The notes under the pieces were generated by a model. The model was not told the origin of the DNA, did no database searches, and saw only the letters and a list, made by a program, of their open reading frames with translations. Shown here one piece after another: positions 11,606 through 20,341 of a stretch of 64,000 nucleotides of DNA. Position 1 is the first letter of the stretch; each line of letters opens with the position of its first letter. The translations under genes and the position numbers were made by a program. Origin of the DNA: Massilia frigida (GTDB lineage: Bacteria; Pseudomonadota; Gammaproteobacteria; Burkholderiales; Burkholderiaceae_D); assembly GCF_011682175.1 (NCBI RefSeq), contig NZ_WHJG01000004.1, positions 226,465 through 290,464 on the forward strand. The letters run 5' to 3'.

Positions 11606-12403
11606 CTAGTCGACAGCGGCCATCCTTATTTCATCGTTGTGGTGGCGCTGCTGCTCTTCCATCACCAGTGCCCCCAGCTCGCGCTTGAGTTCATTGAAGG
11701 CTGCCGACGACGGGTCGCGCATGCGCGGCAGTTCGACGATGATGTCGCGCTTGACGGTGCCGGGCCGGTAGGTCATCACGATGATGCGGTCGGCCAGGTA
11801 GATCGCCTCTTCGATGCTGTGGGTGACGAACACGATGGTCTTTTTCAGGTCGGCCCAGATGCGCAGCAGCTCGTCCTGCAGGTTGCGCCGGGTGAGGGCG
11901 TCGAGCGCGCCGAACGGTTCGTCCATCAGCATGATGGGCGAGTCGAGCGCCAGCACGCGTGCAATCGCCACGCGCTGGCGCATGCCGCCCGACAGGTCCT
12001 TGGGAAAGCGCTGCCGGAATTCCGACAGCGACAGCATCTCCAGCAGGGCGCCGACGCGCTTGTCGATCTCTGCCGCTTGCATGCCCTTGATGCCGAGGCC
12101 GAAGCCGATATTCTTCTCGACCGTCATCCAGGGGAACAGGGCGTATTCCTGGAACACCATGCCCCGGTCCGGCCCGGGGGCCGTGACGCGCGCGCCGTTG
12201 GCGTGGATCTCGCCGGTGGAAGGCAGCGAGAAGCCGGCGATGGCATTGAGCAGGGTCGACTTGCCGCAGCCCGATGGCCCCAGCAGGCAGACGAACTGGC
12301 CGTCCGGGATGTGCAGGTTGATGTCGCGCAGGGCGGTCACTTCGCGTTCGCCCGCGTTGAAGATCTTGCTGACGTTCGCAACGTCGATGTGGGAGGAAGT
12401 CAT
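11606..12403 (-). CDS. ABC transporter ATP-binding protein, nitrate/sulfonate/taurine (NitT/TauT) type
   Basis: A 265-residue ATPase with Walker A GPSGCGKSTLLNAI, Q-loop MVFQEYALFPW, signature LSGGMRQRVAIARVLAL, Walker B IMLMDEPFGALD and the switch His in VTHSIEEA. I chose the ATG at 12403 over the upstream one at 12421 because a GGAG lies 7 bases before it and it begins one base after the permease stop, which is typical translational coupling. It energises the permease at 12405-13226. The C-terminus (RDPSSAAFNELKRELG) is standard for the SsuB/TauB group. Confidence 0.93.
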   Translation of the reverse strand: MTSSHIDVANVSKIFNAGEREVTALRDINLHIPDGQFVCLLGPSGCGKSTLLNAIAGFSLPSTGEIHANGARVTAPGPDRGMVFQEYALFPWMTVEKNIGFGLGIKGMQAAEIDKRVGALLEMLSLSEFRQRFPKDLSGGMRQRVAIARVLALDSPIMLMDEPFGALDALTRRNLQDELLRIWADLKKTIVFVTHSIEEAIYLADRIIVMTYRPGTVKRDIIVELPRMRDPSSAAFNELKRELGALVMEEQQRHHNDEIRMAAVD

Positions 12404-12404
12404 G

Positions 12405-13226
12405 TCAGGTCTCCAGGCCACGGTGCCAGCGCAGCAGATGGTTGTTCAGTTTATTCATGGCGATGTCGATGCCCAGGCCCAGAAGGCCGATGCTGATCAT
12501 GCCGGCGACGATTTTGTCGGACCAGAAGTATTCGCGCGCTTCCAGGATGCGGAAGCCCAGCCCATTGTTCACGGCGATCATTTCGGAGACGATGACGACG
12601 ATGAAGGCGGTACCGATCCCGATCCGCACGCCCGACAGGATGTACGGCACGGCGGCCGGCAGCATCACGCGCAGGAACATGGTGCTCTGGCTGGCGCCCA
12701 GGTTGCGCGCGGCGCGGATGTAGATGCTGTCGACCTGGCGCACCCCGGCGATGGTATTCATCAGCACCGGGAAAAACGCGCCGATGGCGATCAGGAACAC
12801 GGCCGGCGCATTGCCAAGGCCGAACCACAGGATCGCCAGCGGAATGTAGGCGATCGGCGGAATCGGGCGCAGCACCTGCATCAGGGGATTGAGCCAGGCG
12901 TACATGGTGCGGCTCGATCCCATCGCCAGCCCGAGCGGCAGGGCCAGGCCGGCGCCGATGACGAAGCCGACCACCACGCGGTACATGCTGCCCATGGTGT
13001 CGATCAGCAGTTCGCCCGAAAACATCCACGCCAGGCGCGAACTGGTGGCCGGGTCGAACGCGGTCAACGGCAGCGCGTATTCGATCCACTTGAGCAGCAC
13101 CGCCCACGGCGAGGGCAGCACCTGCGGGTTGATCACCCCCAGCATCGCCCCGGCCTGCCACAGGGCGACGATGACGACCGGTACGACGAATCCAACGGCG
13201 CTTTCGCGCCATGTAGCTTGGGTCAT
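12405..13226 (-). CDS. ABC transporter permease, NitT/TauT type
   Basis: A 273-residue inner-membrane protein with about six hydrophobic segments. The cytoplasmic EAA loop that docks on the ATPase is RAARNLGASQSTMFLRVMLP, and the AYIPLAILWFGLGNAPAVFLI segment is characteristic of SsuC/TauC-like permeases. The stop codon is one base from the start of the ATPase gene, and the start lies 12 bases after the binding-protein stop, so the three genes form one operon. Confidence 0.93.
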   Translation of the reverse strand: MTQATWRESAVGFVVPVVIVALWQAGAMLGVINPQVLPSPWAVLLKWIEYALPLTAFDPATSSRLAWMFSGELLIDTMGSMYRVVVGFVIGAGLALPLGLAMGSSRTMYAWLNPLMQVLRPIPPIAYIPLAILWFGLGNAPAVFLIAIGAFFPVLMNTIAGVRQVDSIYIRAARNLGASQSTMFLRVMLPAAVPYILSGVRIGIGTAFIVVIVSEMIAVNNGLGFRILEAREYFWSDKIVAGMISIGLLGLGIDIAMNKLNNHLLRWHRGLET

Positions 13227-13238
13227 GAAGGCCTCCGC

Positions 13239-14207
13239 TTATTGGACGGACAGGGACTTCTTGGCCTGATCGAGCAGGTCGGTCTTGACCCAGTCCTTGG
13301 CGAGCGGCGGCGTGCGCATCTTGCCGGTGCCGGTCTTGGCCATCACGTCGGTGGTGGTCTGGATATGCTCGATGCTGACGTCGTAGGTGTAGGGCGAGTT
13401 GGCGATCGCGTCCTCGAAATCGTCCTTGGTGATCTGGTTCTTGAACATCGATTCGCGCACGTATTTTTCGCCGGCCGCCTTGTTATCGATGAACAGCTTG
13501 GTGGCCTGCACGAAGCAGCTCATGAACTTGGCCGCGGTGGCGCGGTTCTCCTTGTAGAATTTTTCGCTCATGACGAGCGTGCGTACCGGCTCGCCGATCG
13601 GGGTGTCGTAGGGTTTCATCACTTCCATGCCGAAGCCCTTGTTGATCGCTTGCGACGATTGCGGCTCGCTTTGCATGATCGCGTCCAGGTTCTTGCCGAG
13701 CAGCGCCTGGTTCAGGTCCGCGAACGCGAGGTAAATGACATGCACGTCCTTGCCGGCCGAATCGGACCAGGTGAGGCCATGCTTGGCCAGTTGCGCGTAC
13801 AGCAGCACTTCGTGGATGCCGCCGCGCGTCACGCCGACCTTCTTGCCCTTGAGGTCCTTGACCGACTTGATGCCGCCGTCGGGGCGCGCGACCAGGCGCG
13901 CGCCACCTTTAGCGAAACCGGCCACGATGTAGATCGGCGCACCGTTGGCGCGGCCGGAAATGGCCGCCTCCGACGCGGTGGCGCCGACGTCGAGGTCTCC
14001 CGAGAGGATCGCCTGCATCACGTCGGGGCCTTTGGCGAACATGTTTTCTTCCACCTTGATGCCGCACTTGGGCGCGATCTCCTTGATGTACGAGACGGCG
14101 CCGTAGTGGGCGAATTTGAGGTTGCCGAGCCTGACGACATTGTCGGCCGCCTGGGCGGACGCGGACAGGGCCGCCGCTGCCAGGATCAGGTGCTGGATGG
14201 TTTTCAT
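13239..14207 (-). CDS. ABC transporter substrate-binding protein (NMT1/TauA-like)
   Basis: A 322-residue periplasmic protein with a signal peptide (MKTIQHLILAAAALSASAQAA). The mature part is of the NMT1/SsuA type (NVVRLGNLKFAHYGAVSYI; GDLDVGATASEAAISG; KDLKGKKVGVTRGG), the group that captures sulfonates, nitrate, thiamine precursors or aromatic acids. The ligand cannot be assigned. A GGAG lies 8 bases before the ATG. It is the first gene of the ABC operon, and a sigma-54 promoter-like sequence ends about 40 bases upstream of its start. Confidence 0.92.
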   Translation of the reverse strand: MKTIQHLILAAAALSASAQAADNVVRLGNLKFAHYGAVSYIKEIAPKCGIKVEENMFAKGPDVMQAILSGDLDVGATASEAAISGRANGAPIYIVAGFAKGGARLVARPDGGIKSVKDLKGKKVGVTRGGIHEVLLYAQLAKHGLTWSDSAGKDVHVIYLAFADLNQALLGKNLDAIMQSEPQSSQAINKGFGMEVMKPYDTPIGEPVRTLVMSEKFYKENRATAAKFMSCFVQATKLFIDNKAAGEKYVRESMFKNQITKDDFEDAIANSPYTYDVSIEHIQTTTDVMAKTGTGKMRTPPLAKDWVKTDLLDQAKKSLSVQ

Positions 14208-14245
14208 TTTTCATCTCCGTTATGGTTTAGCTACACCATGCCTGT

Positions 14246-14261
14246 TGCATCTTCCGTGCCA
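14246..14261 (-). promoter_or_regulatory. Sigma-54 (-24/-12) promoter of the ABC transporter operon
   Basis: Read on the minus strand the sequence is TGGCACGGAAGATGCA. It has the invariant GG and GC separated by exactly 10 bases and 12 of the consensus bases around TGGCAC-N5-TTGCA. The predicted transcription start, near 14235, gives a ~28-base leader to the binding-protein gene with a good GGAG site. A sigma-54 activator gene lies in the same gene cluster. Confidence 0.7.
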
Positions 14262-14315
14262 GCGCTGCGGGCGCTGTCCGCAGGGGCGCAGGGGCAAGGA
14301 GACGGGCGAAAACTG

Positions 14316-14358
14316 GCGGAAATCCGGAATGGGGACGATGCGGCGTGCGGAAAACCGC
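14316..14358 (-). promoter_or_regulatory. Two candidate enhancer (activator) sites upstream of the sigma-54 promoter
   Basis: Two near-palindromes of the same form lie about 85 and 115 bases before the predicted start: GCGGAAATCCG at 14316-14326 and GCGGAAAACCGC at 14347-14358. The spacing is about three helical turns and the distance fits sites bound by NtrC-family activators. Assignment to the regulator at 8472-9803 is inference. Confidence 0.45.
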
Positions 14359-14401
14359 GAACAGGGCCGGGCGCCACGGCTGCGGCGCCCGGGAGGGGTA
14401 C

Positions 14402-14866
14402 TTACTTGTAGATGCCGCAGTTGATGATCAGGTCTTCGTATTTTTCGAAGTACATCGATTTCGGTTCGATCTGTTTGGTGACCGGATTGACAAACTTGTA
14501 GTCCTGCCAGCCTTTGCCCTTGGCCTTGACCAGGTCGAGGCGCTCGCGCATGAAGGGTTTGCCGTCCGCGTCCTTGAGGTCGATCAAGTCCTTGCCCTGC
14601 ATCTTGGCGTTGGCGCCATGGGCCAGGTTTTTCATGGTCATGTCGTTGATGGTCACGTACAGGTCGCGGTCGCGAAAGCGGGTGTTTTGCAGGTCGTTGA
14701 TTTCGGCGATGGTCTTTTCGCGCCCATTCGCTTTCATATAGGCGATCACCTTCTGCACCAGTGCCTTGGCTTCCTCGGCTGTGCCATGGTCGCTGGCGGC
14801 GGCGCCGCTGCTGGTGCAAAACACGGCGGCGCAGCACATGAACGCTATCTGGAACAATTTACGCAT
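14402..14866 (-). CDS. Solo periplasmic Cache-domain protein
   Basis: 154 residues: a signal peptide (MRKLFQIAFMCCAAVFCTSSGAAAS) followed by one Cache-type sensory domain and nothing else. Visible features are KALVQKVIAYMKANGREKT, then RDLYVTINDMTMKNLAHG and a C-terminal strand with KGWQDYKFVNPVTKQIEPK, which is the typical Cache fold with no kinase or chemoreceptor attached. It would bind a small ligand in the periplasm, but its partner is unknown. It lies 66 bases after the POT transporter and 194 bases ahead of the ABC operon, on the same strand. The gap after it holds the sigma-54 promoter. Solo Cache proteins of this size are common in Burkholderiales; none has a well-defined role to my knowledge. 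Confidence 0.8.
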   Translation of the reverse strand: MRKLFQIAFMCCAAVFCTSSGAAASDHGTAEEAKALVQKVIAYMKANGREKTIAEINDLQNTRFRDRDLYVTINDMTMKNLAHGANAKMQGKDLIDLKDADGKPFMRERLDLVKAKGKGWQDYKFVNPVTKQIEPKSMYFEKYEDLIINCGIYK

Positions 14867-14932
14867 GATGATCCCCTTATCGTTGTAGGGGCGGGGAAGC
14901 AGGCTGCTTTCCCGCCTTTGGCACGGCCAGTT

Positions 14933-16537
14933 TTACGCCTTGGCCGGTGCGGCGTCGGAACGGTAGTTATCCATCATCTTGTAGCGCGTCGCATACCAGC
15001 CGAAGACGGCGGCGGCCACGAACGCAAAGCCGGCGAAGAAGTACATCTGGAAGGCGATGACGCTGAACCCGCTGGTGGCGATATGCGAGATCACCGCATC
15101 GTTCTTGATGCTGGCATTGACGATCAGTACCCACAGGCTGCCCACCGTGTTGGACAGGAACCAGAACGCCATGATCACGCCCTTCATCGATGGCGGCGAC
15201 TGGCTGTACGCAAATTCGAGGCCGGTGGCCGACACCAGGACTTCGCCGAAGGTGAGCAGCGCGTAGGGCAGCACTTGCCACGCCATCGAGGTTGGCGTGC
15301 CGCCGTCCATCTGCACCTGCAGGGCGCCGATCACAATCCACGACAGCGCGGAGAACACGATCCCGGTCGTCATGCGGCGCAGTGGGGACGGTTGGATGCC
15401 CATCTTGCGCAGCGCCGGGTACAGCACCAGGTTATTGAACGGGATCAGGATCATCACCAGCAGTGGATTGAGCGCCTGCATCTGGGCCGGCACGAAGGTG
15501 AAGTCCTTGCCGAACAGGGTGAGGGTAGGGGCAATCATGGAGTTGGCCTGGACGATCCAGGTCGACGCCTTCTGGTCGAACAGCGAGTGGAACGGCGTCA
15601 CCAGCGCAAACACAATCAGGATGCGCAGCACCGCGCGCACGCCGTCCACCGCCACATCCGAATGCAGGCCGCGCGCGCGTTCAAGCTGCATCGAGGTACC
15701 GATGCCGCCGAAGGCCAGCAGCAGCACCAGGGCGGTGCAGGCGGCGATCACGAAACCCCATTGCGGCGACATGGCCAGCGCTGCGACGGCGCCGGCCACG
15801 CCGAACATGGCCACCGCCAGTCCGCTGCGCGCCTGGCCCGGCTTGTGCGTCATGAGCGCGCTGCGCGCCACGCGGGTGAACGAGTCCGGGTCCGGCGGGG
15901 CGGGCGGAAGGTGGATGTATTTTTTGCGTCCCAGCCAGAACACGATGGTGGCGATGAACATCAGTACGCCGGGAATGCCGAAAGCGACAGCCGCGCCGTA
16001 ATCGCGCAGGAAGATCGGCATCAGCAGCGAGGCGAAAAAGGAGCCGAAGTTGATCATCCAGTAGAACACGTCGTAGACGACTTTCGCCTTGTTCTTGTTG
16101 GTCTGGTCGAACTGGTCGCCCACAAACGACGAGATCAGGGGCTTGATGCCGCCCGAGCCGAGCGCGATCAGGAACAGGCCGAAGTAAAAGCCCTTGAGGC
16201 TATCTTCGAAGATGGCCAGGCAGGCATGGCCCGCGCAGTACACAAGACTGAGCCAGAAGATGGTGTCGTATTTGCCGAAGAAGCGGTCGGCCAGCCAGCC
16301 GCCCAGCAGCGGGAAAAAGTACACACCGATGACGAAGGTGTGGAACACGTGCTTGGCTTCGCCGGTGCGGTCGGCGACCGGCATGAACAGCAGCAGGGTG
16401 CTGATCAGGAAGGGGGTGAGGATGTTGCGCATCCCGTAAAAACTGAATCGTTCGCACCCCTCGGTGCCCACGATGTACGGAATCTGACGGGGCATCGGCC
16501 CGTTTCCGCTTTCTTTATCTTTATCCAACTGCGACAT
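14933..16537 (-). CDS. Proton-dependent oligopeptide transporter (POT/PTR family MFS)
   Basis: A 534-residue inner-membrane symporter with about 12-14 helices that should import di- and tripeptides with protons. The N-terminal PTR motif is GTEGCERFSFYGMRNIL, and the second family signature region follows (LGSGGIKPLISSFVGDQFDQ). The open frame extends to 16624, but the ATG at 16537 has GGGAG five bases upstream and gives the expected short hydrophilic N-terminus (MSQLDKDKESGNGPMPRQIP), so I take that start. It is divergent from the alpha-glucosidase gene across a 299-base gap. Confidence 0.92.
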   Translation of the reverse strand: MSQLDKDKESGNGPMPRQIPYIVGTEGCERFSFYGMRNILTPFLISTLLLFMPVADRTGEAKHVFHTFVIGVYFFPLLGGWLADRFFGKYDTIFWLSLVYCAGHACLAIFEDSLKGFYFGLFLIALGSGGIKPLISSFVGDQFDQTNKNKAKVVYDVFYWMINFGSFFASLLMPIFLRDYGAAVAFGIPGVLMFIATIVFWLGRKKYIHLPPAPPDPDSFTRVARSALMTHKPGQARSGLAVAMFGVAGAVAALAMSPQWGFVIAACTALVLLLAFGGIGTSMQLERARGLHSDVAVDGVRAVLRILIVFALVTPFHSLFDQKASTWIVQANSMIAPTLTLFGKDFTFVPAQMQALNPLLVMILIPFNNLVLYPALRKMGIQPSPLRRMTTGIVFSALSWIVIGALQVQMDGGTPTSMAWQVLPYALLTFGEVLVSATGLEFAYSQSPPSMKGVIMAFWFLSNTVGSLWVLIVNASIKNDAVISHIATSGFSVIAFQMYFFAGFAFVAAAVFGWYATRYKMMDNYRSDAAPAKA

Positions 16538-16778
16538 GGGTACTCCCACTATGTAAACAGATGGGATGCTAAGCCCAAGCCCGGAGGCTGGCAACAGGTA
16601 TCGCTCGCCGTGGCGGGGTGCCACCTCCGGCCACCGGACGCGTCATTGCAACGGCAGGTGCAGTTGGTCGGCATGGCTGTAGTTAAACTACCGAATGTAC
16701 TCTATCTGCGGCAATATATATTGCATAAGTTGTTGAAATAAAAGGAAATTAATCGTTTTTTCCGTTTTCTCCTGTTCA

Positions 16779-16835
16779 TTGTAAAATCGGTGAGATTGAT
16801 GTATATTATGTACAAAAACTCACATGGGCGCCCAT
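16779..16835 (+). promoter_or_regulatory. Candidate promoter and operator-like palindrome of the alpha-glucosidase gene
   Basis: TTGTAA and TATATT (16802-16807) are separated by 17 bases, a plausible sigma-70 promoter with a start near 16814. A perfect 12-base palindrome ATGGGCGCCCAT (16824-16835) lies between that start and the ATG at 16837, where a bound protein would block transcription or translation. The rest of the 299-base divergent gap (16538-16836) is AT-rich but shows no other clear element. Confidence 0.45.
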
Positions 16836-16836
16836 C

Positions 16837-18477
16837 ATGAACAAAGACGTTTCGCTGCACTCCGAACAAAATACGCCGTGGTGGCGCGAGGCCATCATTT
16901 ATCAGGTTTATCCACGCAGTTTCCGTGATACCAATGGCGACGGCATCGGCGACCTGCCCGGGATTACCGAAAAACTCGACTACATCGCGGGCCTGGGCGC
17001 CGACATTGTCTGGATTTCGCCCTTCTTTACCTCGCCGATGAAGGATTTCGGCTACGACGTCGCCGATTACTGCGACGTCGACCCGATGTTCGGCACCCTG
17101 GACGACTTCGACGCGCTGATCGCCAGGGCCCACAGCCTTGGCCTGAAGATCATGATCGACCAGGTGCTCTCGCACACCGCCGACATCCATCCGTGGTTTG
17201 TCGAGAGCCGCAAGAGCCGCGACAATCCCAAGGCCGACTGGTATGTGTGGGCCGACCCGCTGGCGGACGGCAATCCGCCGAATAACTGGCTGTCGGTGTT
17301 CGGCGGCTCGTCCTGGCAGTGGGACAGCCGGCGCAGGCAGTATTACCTGCACAATTTCCTGGTCAGCCAACCGGACATGAACTTCCACCATCCCGAGGTG
17401 CAGCAGGCGCACCTGGACAACCTGCGCTTCTGGCTGGCGCGCGGCGTGGACGGCGTGCGCATGGACGCCTGCAATTTCCATTTCCACGATCCTGAACTGC
17501 GCAGCAATCCGGCCGCCACCAACCGCGACACCTCCACCGTCACCGATGTGAACCCGTACGGCATGCAGGCCCACGTCTACGACAAGACGCGTCCGGAGAA
17601 CCTGGCCTTCCTGCAAAAGATCCGCGTGCTGCTCGACGAATTCGGCGCGGTCGCCATCGGCGAAGTGGGTGCGGACGATGCACTCGGCGTCATGGCCGAC
17701 TACACCGCCGACGGCGACAAGCTGCATATGGCGTACAGCTTCAACCTGCTCACGCCCGAATTCTCGGCGGCGCACGTGCGGCGCCAGGTCGAACAATTCG
17801 AGGCGCGCGTCAAGGGTGGCTGGGCTTCCTGGTCGGTCGGTAACCACGACAGCATCCGCGTCATGACGCGCTGGGGCGGCGCCGCGCCGACCCATGCGCT
17901 GGCCAAGCTGGTGCTGGCGATGCAGCTCTCGCTCAAGGGCACGCCGTGCCTGTACCAGGGCGACGAGCTGGCGCTGACCGAGGCCGACGTGCCGTTCGAA
18001 CTGCTGCAAGACCCGTACGGCATCACTTTCTGGCCCGAGTTCAAGGGCCGCGACGGCTGCCGCACGCCGATTCCCTGGACCGCCGAACTGCCCAACGCCG
18101 GCTTCACCACCGGTACGCCGTGGCTGCCGGTGGCCGAGGAGCACATCGCCTCGGCCGCCAGCGCGCAGGAAACCGATCCCGACTCGCCGCTCAATTTTGC
18201 GCGCCGCATCGTTGCCTGGCGCCGCCAGCAGCCGCAGCTCACGCGCGGCGAGATCGTCTTCTTCGACGCGCCCGAACCGGTGCTGGCGCTGCGCCGCGAC
18301 CTGGCCGGCCACGCCAGTGTGCTGGCCGTGTTCAACCTTGGTCCCGAACCGGTGACGTACGAGTTTGCCGACGCCCTGGACGCGGTCTCGATGATCGGCC
18401 ACGGCCTGCATGGCAGCGCCGAAGGCGGCACGCTCACCCTGCCGGCCTATGGGGCCTGGTTCGGTACCAAGAACTGA
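16837..18477 (+). CDS. Alpha-glucosidase, GH13 family
   Basis: A 546-residue enzyme with no signal peptide, so cytoplasmic, expected to release glucose from maltose and malto-oligosaccharides. It starts with the family signature WWREAIIYQVYPRSFRDTNG and GIGDLPGI. Catalytic motifs are VDGVRMDACNF (nucleophile Asp ~210), AIGEVGADD (acid Glu ~276) and SVGNHDS (Asp ~338). The third conserved region and the normal length support an active enzyme of the GH13_23 alpha-glucosidase type rather than trehalose synthase or sucrose isomerase, though these relatives are hard to separate by eye. Its TGA shares one base with the ATG of the downstream glucokinase gene. Confidence 0.9.
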   Translation: MNKDVSLHSEQNTPWWREAIIYQVYPRSFRDTNGDGIGDLPGITEKLDYIAGLGADIVWISPFFTSPMKDFGYDVADYCDVDPMFGTLDDFDALIARAHSLGLKIMIDQVLSHTADIHPWFVESRKSRDNPKADWYVWADPLADGNPPNNWLSVFGGSSWQWDSRRRQYYLHNFLVSQPDMNFHHPEVQQAHLDNLRFWLARGVDGVRMDACNFHFHDPELRSNPAATNRDTSTVTDVNPYGMQAHVYDKTRPENLAFLQKIRVLLDEFGAVAIGEVGADDALGVMADYTADGDKLHMAYSFNLLTPEFSAAHVRRQVEQFEARVKGGWASWSVGNHDSIRVMTRWGGAAPTHALAKLVLAMQLSLKGTPCLYQGDELALTEADVPFELLQDPYGITFWPEFKGRDGCRTPIPWTAELPNAGFTTGTPWLPVAEEHIASAASAQETDPDSPLNFARRIVAWRRQQPQLTRGEIVFFDAPEPVLALRRDLAGHASVLAVFNLGPEPVTYEFADALDAVSMIGHGLHGSAEGGTLTLPAYGAWFGTKN

Positions 18478-20322
18478 TGGACGAGCAGCCAGATCCCGCG
18501 AAATTCGGCCGCACGGCCTTTGCCGACGGCCCGCGCCTGCTGGCCGACATCGGCGCGACCCATGCGCGCTTCGCGCTGCAAACCGCGCCCGGCGTATTTC
18601 GCTCGGTGCGGGTGCTCAAGTGCGATGACTTCGAGGGCATCGTGGCGCTGCTGCGCTTTTACCTGGCTGACCATGCCGGCATGCTGCTGAACCACGCGGC
18701 GCTGGCGGTCGCCAATCCGGTCAATGGCGACCAGGTGCGCATGACTAACCGCGCCTGGGAGTTTTCCACCGATGCGGTGCGGCGCGAGCTGGGGCTGCAC
18801 ACGCTCTTGATCGTCAACGACTTCACGGCGCTGGCGATGGCGTTGCCGGGCCTGACGCCGGACGACCTGATGAAGGTCGGCCCCGGCATGGCCGCCGGCA
18901 ACGCCGTCATCGGCGTGCTCGGTCCCGGCACCGGCCTGGGCGTGTCGGGCGTGATTCCGACCGTCGATGGCTTCGTCACGCTCGGCAGCGAAGGAGGGCA
19001 CGTCAATTTCGCCCCGGCCGACGAGCGCGAATTCGCGATCCTGCAGTTTGCCTGGAAGGAGTGGGCGCACGTCTCGAACGAGCGCCTGATCTCCGGACCG
19101 GGCATGGAAATCATCTACCGCGCGCTGGCGCAGCGCAACGGCATCACGGCGCCTGCGCGCGCCTCGCCCGAGATCATCGCCGCCGCCATCGACGACCAGG
19201 ATCCGCTGTGCCTGGAGGTGATCGACTGCTTCTGCGGCATGCTGGGCGGGGCCGCAGCCAACCTGGCGGTGACCCTGGGCGCCTTCGGCGGCATCTTCAT
19301 TGGCGGGGGGCATCGTGCCGCGCATGGGTGAGCTGTTTGCCAGCTCGCCGTTTCGCAGCCGCTTCGAGGCCAAGGGGCGCTTCTCGACTTACCTGGCCGA
19401 TATTCCCACTTACGTCATCACCACGCCCAATCCGGCCTTCCACGGCGTGGCGACGATCTTGTCGGAGCACCTGCGCGGGCGCAGCGGCGCCAATACGCTG
19501 ATGGAGCGCGTCCAGCACCTGCAGCACGAACTGACGCCCGCCGAGCAGCGCGTGGCCAGCCTGGTGCTGGAGCAGCCGCGCCTTGTGCTCAATGAGCCGA
19601 TTGCCGATATCGCACGCCTGGCGGAAGTGAGCCAGCCGACCGTGATCCGCTTTTGCCGCTCGCTCGGGTTTTTGGGACTGGCCGACTTCAAGCTGCGCTT
19701 CGCCAGCAGCCTGACCGGCGCCATTCCCGTGCGCCACAGCCAGGTGCGCGGCGGCGACAGCACGCACGACGTGTCGGCCAAGGTGATCGACAACACCGTT
19801 TCGGCCATCCTCAAGTTCCGCGACCAGCTCGACGTGCGCGCGCTCGACCGCGCCATCGACCTGTTGACCCACGCGCACCGGGTCGAGTTTTACGCGATGG
19901 GTAATTCGCGGGTGGTGGCGCTGGATGGCCAGCACAAGTTTTTCCGCTTCCGCATTCCGACCTCCTCGTATGGCGACTCGCACCTGTTCTCGCTCGCGGC
20001 CGAATTGCTCAAGCCGGGCGACGTGGTCATTGCGATTTCCAATTCGGGGCGCTTGCCCGAGTTGCTGGCGGCCGTGGACGTGGCGCGCGCGGCCGGCGCC
20101 GATGTGATTGCGATGACCAGCAGCGGTTCGCCCCTGGCCAAGAAGGCCACGGTGTGCCTGGCGGTCGACCACGCCGAGGATAGCACCAGCTTCCTGTCGA
20201 TGATCTCGCGCATCATGCAGCTGCTGCTGATCGATATCCTGTCGGTCGGGATTTCGCTCGGCGCCAGCGGGGAGGCCGGCGGCGCCAGTCAGCACACCCA
20301 GATTTCGCACCTGGGCGGGTAG
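18477..20322 (+). pseudogene. glk: Bifunctional glucokinase / RpiR regulator, copy 2, interrupted by a +1 frameshift
   Basis: This is a close paralogue of the gene at 3874-5727 with the same order: glucokinase (LLADIGATHARFALQ, VLGPGTGLGVSG, GSEGGHVNFAP), RpiR helix-turn-helix (AEVSQPTVIRFCRSLGF) and SIS domain (FYAMGNS, ISNSGRLPELL). The frame breaks in a run of six G at 19305-19310. Copy 1 reads GGC GGC GGC ATC at this place; here GGC is followed by one G too many, so the upstream frame ends at 19331 and the rest continues in the next frame. Removing one G restores a 614-residue protein. Everything else looks conserved, so this may be a sequencing error or a very young mutation. The ATG overlaps the alpha-glucosidase TGA by one base, so translation is coupled. 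Confidence 0.85.
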
Positions 20323-20341
20323 GGCAAGCCTGCCCGTGGCC

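Noticed and set aside
11814..14411. 865-residue plus-strand frame across the ABC genes
   Set aside because: Antisense to three well-supported ABC genes; no signal or domain.
17946..19331. Single frame joining the end of the alpha-glucosidase region to the glucokinase
   Set aside because: Only the part from 18477 is glucokinase; the part before is an off-frame reading of the alpha-glucosidase.
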